From Caulobacter sp. AP07 (GTDB taxonomy: Bacteria > Pseudomonadota > Alphaproteobacteria > Caulobacterales > Caulobacteraceae), in assembly GCF_000281955.1 (NCBI RefSeq), contig NZ_AKKF01000130.1:1-64000 (forward strand): a DNA stretch of 64,000 bases, given 5' to 3'. The notes under the pieces are model-generated. The model did no database searches, was not told the DNA's origin, and worked only from the letters and a program-made list of their open reading frames with translations. This document shows positions 55,344 through 64,000 of this stretch, one piece after another; within the stretch, counting starts at the first letter, position 1; each line of letters begins with the position of its first letter. The position numbers and the translations under genes are program-made.

Positions 55344-56507
55344 CTAAAGCGTCCTCGCGATCAGCAGTTTCATGATCTCGTTGGTGCCGCCGTAGATGCG
55401 CTGCACGCGGCTGTCGCGGTACATCCGGGCGATCGGATATTCGTTCATGAAGCCATAGCCGCCGAACAGCTGCAGGCAGCGGTCGACGATCTTGTTCTCC
55501 AGGTCGCTGACCCAGTACTTGGCCATCGAGGCGGTGGCGGCGTCGAGCTTGCCGGCCAGGTGCTGCTCGATGCAGTGGTTGACGAACACCTTGGCGACGG
55601 TCGCCTCGGTCTTGCATTCGGCCAGCACGAACTGGGTGTTCTGGAAGTCGAGGATCGCCTTGCCGAACGCCTTGCGCTGCTTGACGTAGTCGATGGTCAG
55701 CTCCAGGGCCCGCTCGATGGTGGCCATGCCCTGGACGGCGATGTTCAGCCGCTCCTGGGGCAGCTGGCCCATCAGCTGGAAGAAGCCCTGGCCCTCGTCG
55801 GAGCCCAGCAGGTTCTCGGTCGGGACCTTGACGTCGTTGAAGAACAGCTCGGAGGTGTCCTGGGCCTCGTGGCCCAGCTTGTCGAGGTTGCGGCCGCGCT
55901 CGAAGCCTTCGGCCCCGTCGGTCTCGACCACCACCAGCGAAGTCCCGCGCGCCCCGGCCGTCGGGTCGGTCTTGGCGACGACGATGATCAGGTTGGCGGT
56001 CTGGCCGTTGGTGATGAAGGTCTTCGACCCATTGATCACATACTGGTTGCCGACCGGCTTGGCGGTGGTCTTGACCCCCTGCAGGTCCGAGCCCGCGCCC
56101 GGCTCGGTCATGGCGATGGCCCCGACCAGCTCGCCGGTCGCCAGGCGCGGCAGCCAGCGCTGCTTCTGCTCTTCCGTGCCGTAGTGCAGGATGTACGGCA
56201 TGACGATGGCGTTGTGCAGGCTGATGCCGAAGCCGTCGACGCCCTTCAGGCCCAACTGCTCCATCAGCACGGCCTCGTGGCGATAGTCGCCGCCGGCCCC
56301 GCCGTATTCCTCGGGCATGGAGAGGCCGAGCAGGCCGGCCTCCCCCGACTTGTTCCACATGGCCCGGTCGACGACGTGGTTCTTGCGCCACGTCGCGACC
56401 ACGGCCTCGGGGGCGTGCTCGTCGAAGAACTTGCCGACCGCGTCCTCGAAGATCGCGATGTCTTCCTCGGCCATGAAGGCCGGCTTTTCCACGTTGAGCA
56501 CGCCCAT
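55344..56507 (-). CDS. Acyl-CoA dehydrogenase
   Basis: The 387-residue flavoprotein introduces the trans-2 double bond in acyl-CoA. It shows the family's MTEPGAGSDLQGVKTTA near residue 125, SKTFITNGQTANLIIVVAKTD, QRKAFGKAILDFQNTQF, and the C-terminal RDSRVQRIYGGTNEIMKLLIAR with the region's catalytic Glu. It follows the 596-residue dehydrogenase gene with two bases between stop and start. Two different dehydrogenases in one operon suggests different chain-length or branched substrates. Confidence 0.93.
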   Translation of the reverse strand: MGVLNVEKPAFMAEEDIAIFEDAVGKFFDEHAPEAVVATWRKNHVVDRAMWNKSGEAGLLGLSMPEEYGGAGGDYRHEAVLMEQLGLKGVDGFGISLHNAIVMPYILHYGTEEQKQRWLPRLATGELVGAIAMTEPGAGSDLQGVKTTAKPVGNQYVINGSKTFITNGQTANLIIVVAKTDPTAGARGTSLVVVETDGAEGFERGRNLDKLGHEAQDTSELFFNDVKVPTENLLGSDEGQGFFQLMGQLPQERLNIAVQGMATIERALELTIDYVKQRKAFGKAILDFQNTQFVLAECKTEATVAKVFVNHCIEQHLAGKLDAATASMAKYWVSDLENKIVDRCLQLFGGYGFMNEYPIARMYRDSRVQRIYGGTNEIMKLLIARTL

Positions 56508-56509
56508 GA

Positions 56510-58300
<1,791 letters not shown>

Positions 58301-58383
58301 GGATCAGTCCTGGTCAGGCGGGTCGGGGAGGGTGGAGGCTCTCGCCCGCCGTCGCGGTCTGGCGAAAGCGGGCGGAGGGCGGG

Positions 58384-58866
58384 TTATTTCCCGAGGGCGG
58401 CGTCGGCGTGGCCGTCGAGCCGGGCGCGCAGCACCTGGTCGTAGTCGGCGGCGCGGGGCAGCAGGTCGGGGCGGATCTCGGCCAGGCGCCGCTCGAGGCG
58501 GGCGCAGGCTTCGCGCAGTTCGATCAGGGCGCCGTCGATGTCTTCGCGCTGCTGCTCCAGCGCCGTGGCGCGTTCGCGGAACTTCTTCAGCGAGCGGGCC
58601 ATCTGGGCCGCCCCGTCGTCGTTCTCGTCATAGAGGTCGAGCAGTTCGCGGATTTCCGACAGCGACAGCCCCACGCGCTTGCCGCGCAGGATCAGCTGCA
58701 GGCGGACGCGGTCCTTGTGGGAATAGACGCGGTTGAGGCCCTCGCGGGCCGGGGTCAGCAGACCCTTGTCTTCATAAAAGCGCAGCGCGCGCGGCGTGGC
58801 TTTGAACTCGTTGCACAACTGGCGGATTGTAAAGGTGCGCTCTGGACGTCGCAGGTCGGCCAACAT
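58384..58866 (-). CDS. MerR-family transcriptional regulator
   Basis: The 160-residue regulator has the MerR winged HTH at the N-terminus (FTIRQLCNEFKATPRALRFYEDKGLL), a coiled-coil dimerisation helix (residues ~85-125) and an acidic C-terminus without metal-binding cysteines. It resembles the LiuR/PfmR-like group that controls acyl-CoA catabolism. It sits directly upstream of the two acyl-CoA dehydrogenase genes and faces the same way, so it probably controls them and itself. A perfect palindrome 88 bases upstream is its likely operator. Confidence 0.85.
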   Translation of the reverse strand: MLADLRRPERTFTIRQLCNEFKATPRALRFYEDKGLLTPAREGLNRVYSHKDRVRLQLILRGKRVGLSLSEIRELLDLYDENDDGAAQMARSLKKFRERATALEQQREDIDGALIELREACARLERRLAEIRPDLLPRAADYDQVLRARLDGHADAALGK

Positions 58867-58953
58867 CGAAACCCTCCCTGGGCAGGCCCGGCTTCTGCGG
58901 ACGGGCCGGTTGGTTATCGCTGATCACCATATGCGCGCGACAAACCGCCGTCA

Positions 58954-58969
58954 ACGTTTACGTAAACGT
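58954..58969. promoter_or_regulatory. Palindromic operator upstream of the MerR gene
   Basis: ACGTTTACGTAAACGT is a perfect 16-base palindrome. The core TTTACGTAAA resembles sites reported for LiuR-type MerR regulators of acyl-CoA catabolism. The flanks TCA-/-CAA extend the symmetry only partly. It lies 88 bases upstream of the regulator's start. Autoregulation is inferred; no second copy was found before the thiolase or dehydrogenase genes. Confidence 0.6.
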
Positions 58970-59077
58970 CAATCTAGCTGCAGCGGCTTAGGTTTATTTT
59001 CCTAATGACTATTTGACAAAAGTAACGCCATGATACGCTTGGTTTCATCAAGGTCTTTGTCTCTACGGGTTTCGGCC

Positions 59078-59635
59078 ATGGAAACGTTCCATCTCAGGGT
59101 CTTTCAGCGCCAAGTCCTAGATCAATGTAAGTTCTTGCTGAAATCCGCTGACGAGATCAATGCTGGGATGGCCTTGCGGGACACTGACCATATTCTATAT
59201 GGGATACAGAACCTATTGAATGCTGGAGCCAACATTTCCAAAATGCTGTGGGGGCAAAAAGGAAAGTTCGCCAATCAGCGTGCGCAACTTCGAGATAGCA
59301 TCGGCGTTGCAGATGACTCGCCCCTTCGGGAGGTGACCATGCGAAACAATTTTGAACACATAGACGAGCGCATAGACAGATGGTGGGTAGAATCTAAGGC
59401 CCACAATCTCGCAGATAAGATCATAGGACCGAAAGATGGTGCCATAGTTGGTATGGAGCCGACGGATATGTTTCGTATGTTCGATCCGAATACGACCAAT
59501 GTCATATTCTGGGGAGAGGAATTTAACATGCGGGCGCTTGTAACCGAAGCCCAACGGATATTCCCGCTTCTTCAAGCAGAAGCAAATAAGCCACATTGGC
59601 AGGAACCGGTCTTTATTGATGTTGGTAATGGGTAA
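59078..59635 (+). CDS. Hypothetical protein with HEPN-like RxxxxH motif, AT-rich
   Basis: The protein (185 residues from ATG 59078; ATG 59030 would add 16) is encoded by DNA close to 47% GC amid ~68% surroundings. It looks all-alpha. The motif RNNFEHIDERIDRWW near residue 89 matches the Rx4H signature of HEPN nucleases, preceded by a long helix pair (VFQRQVLDQCKFLLKSADEI and HILYGIQNLLNAGANI) as in that fold. A conserved-looking WGEEFNMRALV segment lies near the end. No partner nucleotidyltransferase is adjacent. The gene is a probable recent arrival. HEPN assignment is tentative. Confidence 0.5.
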   Translation: METFHLRVFQRQVLDQCKFLLKSADEINAGMALRDTDHILYGIQNLLNAGANISKMLWGQKGKFANQRAQLRDSIGVADDSPLREVTMRNNFEHIDERIDRWWVESKAHNLADKIIGPKDGAIVGMEPTDMFRMFDPNTTNVIFWGEEFNMRALVTEAQRIFPLLQAEANKPHWQEPVFIDVGNG

Positions 59636-59860
59636 ATGATGCCTTATCTCTGCGGTCTAAGGTATATCTTGGTGTCAGAAATGTTACGCGTGATGCATCG
59701 ATCATCAGCTCGTCGATCCCAGTTTCAGTTGCCAAGCTGTCGCCAGCCTGCTTTTGACAATTATCCACTTTTGTCACGTATATAACTCGGTTTACTTTAC
59801 TAGGGCCGAGGCATATTTCCCGTAGGCCTGTGGTGCTGGCCCGAGGCTAGGATCAACCCC

Positions 59861-60496
59861 ATGTCGTCGCTCTCGCACACCGAAATCTGGACCGCGATCG
59901 ACGCCCTGGCCAAGCGGTTCGACATGAGCCCGTCGGCCATGGCCAGGATGGCCGGGCTGGACCCGACCAGCTTCAACCGTTCCAAGCGCGGCGACGGCGA
60001 CACCCGCCCGCGCTGGCCCTCGACCGAGAGCCTGGCCAAGGTGCTGGAAGCCACGGGGGTGGGGTTTTCGGAGTTCGCGGCCCTGACCGAGCGGGCGCGG
60101 CCGCCCAGTCCGCGCGCCGTGCCGCTGATCGGCTTCGCCCAGGCCGAGGCGCCCGGGATGTTCGACGAGGCCGGCGCGCCGGTCGGCGAAGGTTGGGACG
60201 AGATCGATTTCCCGGGTCAGGGCGAGGACGGGGTCTATGCCCTGGAGATCACCGGCGACGCCCTGGCCCCGGTCTATCGCGACGGCGACCGCATCCTGGT
60301 CTCGCCGTCGGTCGAGCCGCGACGCGGCGACCGGGTGGTGGTCAAGACCACGGGCGGGGAACTGCTGGTCAAGGAACTGGCGCGGGTTACGGCCCGCAGT
60401 GTCGAACTGGCCTCTCTGACGCCGGGCGGCCAGGATCGCACGCTGGACCTGGCCGAGGTGGTGTGGATCGCCCGCATCCTCTGGGCCAGCCAGTAG
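59861..60496 (+). CDS. S24/LexA-fold HTH repressor without the catalytic serine
   Basis: The 211-residue protein has an N-terminal helix-turn-helix (MSPSAMARMAGLDPTSFNRSKRG) and a C-terminal S24 peptidase-like fold. The family normally has GDSMxP at the nucleophile; here the segment reads ITGDALAPVYRDGDRI, so the serine is alanine. The lysine position (GELLVKELAR) is kept. It is therefore probably a non-cleaving phage-repressor-like regulator, rather than a self-processing one. No prophage genes are near. The upstream 225-bp stretch (59636-59860) is AT-rich and holds nothing else I recognise. Confidence 0.75.
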   Translation: MSSLSHTEIWTAIDALAKRFDMSPSAMARMAGLDPTSFNRSKRGDGDTRPRWPSTESLAKVLEATGVGFSEFAALTERARPPSPRAVPLIGFAQAEAPGMFDEAGAPVGEGWDEIDFPGQGEDGVYALEITGDALAPVYRDGDRILVSPSVEPRRGDRVVVKTTGGELLVKELARVTARSVELASLTPGGQDRTLDLAEVVWIARILWASQ

Positions 60497-60516
60497 GTCC
60501 GCGGGCGGTCAAATCC

Positions 60517-60726
60517 TCAAGTGCGGGGGCAGTCGGCGTGCTTGGTCTGCAGCCAGGCGGTCAGGTCGCCTTCCCAGGGGGCGTCGCACGAGACGTCGAC
60601 GCGGTAGGAATGCCAGGTGTCGTTGTGCGCCGCCTCGATATGGGCCGAGGGGAACTGGGACGCCAACTCGCCGAGCAACGAGTCGAATTCAGAGCGATCT
60701 GACGGGCGAAGGGTGAAGCAAGCCAT
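60517..60726 (-). CDS. Small hypothetical protein (69 residues)
   Basis: The protein starts MACFTLRPSDRSEFDSLLGEL and continues with a WHSYRVDVSCDAPWEGDLTAWL stretch, ending in a Cys-Pro tail. It reads as a compact alpha/beta protein with two cysteines and no membrane or signal segment. No family is recognised. The ATG at 60726 is favoured over an upstream in-frame GTG/ATG region because a run of repeated operator-like motifs lies just upstream. It converges with the S24-like gene. Confidence 0.5.
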   Translation of the reverse strand: MACFTLRPSDRSEFDSLLGELASQFPSAHIEAAHNDTWHSYRVDVSCDAPWEGDLTAWLQTKHADCPRT

Positions 60727-60754
60727 CGGTCTAACCTTGGTTCTGATGACCACA

Positions 60755-60788
60755 GATTAGACCCTGAATTACGATCAGACCCTTAATC
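60755..60788. repeat. Tandem 16-base direct repeats upstream of the 69-residue gene
   Basis: GATTAGACCCTGAATT (60755-60770) and GATCAGACCCTTAATC (60773-60788) match at 13 of 16 positions with an 18-base period. An inverted TTAGACC copy lies at 60728-60734. The set resembles a multi-site operator for the leftward 69-residue gene or for pgm's downstream side. Confidence 0.45.
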
Positions 60789-60838
60789 GCTAGTTCAGAC
60801 TTCGTTCATCTATTGAGGCATGGTGTCGCAGGGAGCGA

Positions 60839-62476
<1,638 letters not shown>

Positions 62477-62581
62477 GTCTTGACCCTACTCAGCACTCGA
62501 ACGTGGTGACAACGCCGGCCGCGTGGCCGGGTGTCGCAACAGCGATTTAGCCGCGAAATGCGTCACTCTTTCCGCGACGCC

Positions 62582-64000
62582 CTAGGCGGCCAGCTTCTCG
62601 TCGATCAGGGCGATGGTGCGGTCCAGGCCGAAGATCGCCGCGAATGAGCCGAAGCGCGGGCCCTGGCTCTGGCCTAGCAGCACCTCATAGAGGGCCTGGA
62701 ACCAGGCGCGCAGCGGGTCGAATTCGTGGTCCTTGCCGACCGCGAACACCTCGTTCTGGATCAGTTCGGCGTCCTGGCAGCCGGCCGGCAGGGCGGCCAG
62801 GCGGCCCCGCAGGTCGATGATCGCCGCGCGCTCCTTGTCGTCCGGGGCGCGGAAGGTCTTCGAGGGCTTCACGAAGTCCTCGTAGTAGTTGATCGCATAG
62901 CCGGCCAGGCGGTCCAGCAGCGGATGGCTCTCCGGCGTCGCGCCGCCGACATAGCGGCCCAGGAACCCCCAGAGGATGTCCTTGGTCGAGGCGTCGGCGG
63001 CCGAGACCAGGTTCAGCATCAGGCTGAACGACACCGGCGAGCCCTGCGCGGGCGGCTGGCCGGAATGAACGTGCCAGGCCGGGTTGTCGATCTGCTTGGC
63101 CGGTTCCTGCTTCTGGTAGGCGTCCAGTTGCTGCAGATACTCGTCCGTCGCCTTGGGGATGACGTCGAAATACAGCTTCTTGGCCGATTTCGGGCTCTGG
63201 AACATGTAGTAGGACAGGCTTTCCGGCGCGCCGTAGCGCAGCCAGTCCTCCATGGTCAGGCCGTTGCCCTTGGTCTTGGAGATCTTCAGGTTGTTCTCGT
63301 CCATGAAGAGTTCGTAGTGGAACCCTTCGGGGGGCGAGCCGCCCAGCACCTTGCAGACCTGGTTGGACAGGCGGACGCTGTCGATCAGGTCCTTGCCGCT
63401 CATCTCGTAGTCGACGCCCAGGGCCGTCCAGCGCATCGCCCAGTCGGGTCGCCACTGCATCTTGACGCCGCCGCCGGTCACCGGGACCTCGGTCAGTTCG
63501 CCGTCCTCGTCGCGGAACACGATCGTGCCCTTGGCGACGTTGCGCTCCAGGGTCGGGACCTGCAGCACCTTGCCGGTCTTGGGGCTGATCGGCAGGAACG
63601 GCGAATAGGTCGCCCGCCGCTCCTCGCCCAGCGAGGGCAGCATGATCTTCTGGATGGCGTCGAAACGCTCCAGGGCGATCAGCAGGGTCTCGTCGAACCG
63701 GCCGCCGCGATAGCAGTCGGTCGAAGAGACGAATTCGTAGTCGAAGCCGAAACCGTCGAGGAAGGCCCGCAGGCGGGCGTTGTTGTGATGGCCGAAGCTC
63801 TCGTGCTCGCCATAGGGGTCGCGGACCACGGTCAGCGGCTTGTCGAGGTCGGGGACCATGACCTCGCCGTTCGGCACGTTGGGCGGGATCTTGCGCAGGC
63901 CGTCCATGTCGTCGCTGAACGAGATCAGCCGGGTCGGAATGGCGTCGTCGGTCAGGGCGCGGAACGCCGCGCGGACCATGGTCGTGCGCGCCACCTCGCC
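62582..64000 (-). CDS. lysK: Lysyl-tRNA synthetase, class I (5' part beyond the window)
   Basis: The frame covers 472 residues plus stop and runs open to the last base, so the N-terminus with the HIGH signature lies outside. The edge reads [13 protein letters not shown], which in full-length proteins directly follows the HIGH region. The KMSKS loop appears as [10 protein letters not shown], followed by [14 protein letters not shown]. The C-terminal helical domain with [15 protein letters not shown] is complete. Class I LysRS replaces the usual class II enzyme in many alphaproteobacteria. It charges tRNA-Lys. Leftward, 105 bases upstream of pgm. Confidence 0.94.
   Translation of the reverse strand, partial: GEVARTTMVRAAFRALTDDAIPTRLISFSDDMDGLRKIPPNVPNGEVMVPDLDKPLTVVRDPYGEHESFGHHNNARLRAFLDGFGFDYEFVSSTDCYRGGRFDETLLIALERFDAIQKIMLPSLGEERRATYSPFLPISPKTGKVLQVPTLERNVAKGTIVFRDEDGELTEVPVTGGGVKMQWRPDWAMRWTALGVDYEMSGKDLIDSVRLSNQVCKVLGGSPPEGFHYELFMDENNLKISKTKGNGLTMEDWLRYGAPESLSYYMFQSPKSAKKLYFDVIPKATDEYLQQLDAYQKQEPAKQIDNPAWHVHSGQPPAQGSPVSFSLMLNLVSAADASTKDILWGFLGRYVGGATPESHPLLDRLAGYAINYYEDFVKPSKTFRAPDDKERAAIIDLRGRLAALPAGCQDAELIQNEVFAVGKDHEFDPLRAWFQALYEVLLGQSQGPRFGSFAAIFGLDRTIALIDEKLAA

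Noticed and set aside
59013-59018. TTGACA hexamer as a -35 element for the HEPN-like gene
   Set aside because: No acceptable -10 hexamer lies 16-18 bases downstream.

Overview
The window is GC-rich, densely coded DNA from an alphaproteobacterium, most likely a member of the Caulobacteraceae (Caulobacter or Phenylobacterium type). I infer this from four things: the hemC-hemD-Mic60-like-HemY block next to tsaD-gpsA; a capsule locus carrying an HvyA-type transglutaminase-like protein; CtrA-like boxes (TTAA-N7-TTAA with one mismatch) in intergenic DNA of that locus; and a class I lysyl-tRNA synthetase. No rRNA, CRISPR array, integrase or transposase is visible. One tRNA (Thr, anticodon CGT) is present.

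Layout. 0-8.5 kb: LOG-family protein, two-domain M16 peptidase, a three-gene operon with stop/start overlaps (SRPBCC, DCC thiol protein, saccharopine-dehydrogenase-like/DUF4166) and acetyl-CoA synthetase. 8.5-11.9 kb: a degraded serine-hydrolase tail, creatininase-family protein, methyltransferase, an orphan Hcp-like protein, a Rieske protein, a palindromic repeat and a YciI protein. 11.9-18.3 kb: gpsA and tsaD diverging from hemC-hemD-Mic60-like-HemY. 18.4-20 kb: tRNA-Thr followed by a compositionally atypical gene and small membrane proteins.

20.3-49.9 kb is one large capsule/exopolysaccharide locus. Its core (20.3-30.3 kb) holds an outer-membrane barrel, a Wzc-type tyrosine kinase, a polymerase/ligase, the initiating sugar-phosphate transferase, a 53-residue membrane protein, HvyA, a PPP-family phosphatase and a short Wza. 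The second part (30.3-49.9 kb) is a sugar-specific cassette: UDP-glucose dehydrogenase, the split glucuronosyltransferase PssD/PssE, three more glycosyltransferases, a flippase, a second polymerase, four O-acyl/acetyltransferases, an SGNH hydrolase, a CE4 deacetylase, a tailspike-like beta-helix protein and a UDP-glucuronate epimerase. Together these predict a Wzx/Wzy-type, glucuronic-acid-containing, heavily acylated polymer whose export may be tied to the cell cycle.

50-58.9 kb is a fatty-acid beta-oxidation region (FadB-like, thiolase, two acyl-CoA dehydrogenases, a MerR regulator with a perfect 16-bp palindrome upstream). 59-60.8 kb is a small AT-richer accessory patch with a possible HEPN-type protein and an S24-like regulator that lacks the catalytic serine. 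60.8-64 kb holds phosphoglucomutase, which feeds UDP-glucose synthesis, and the 3' part of lysK, cut by the window edge.
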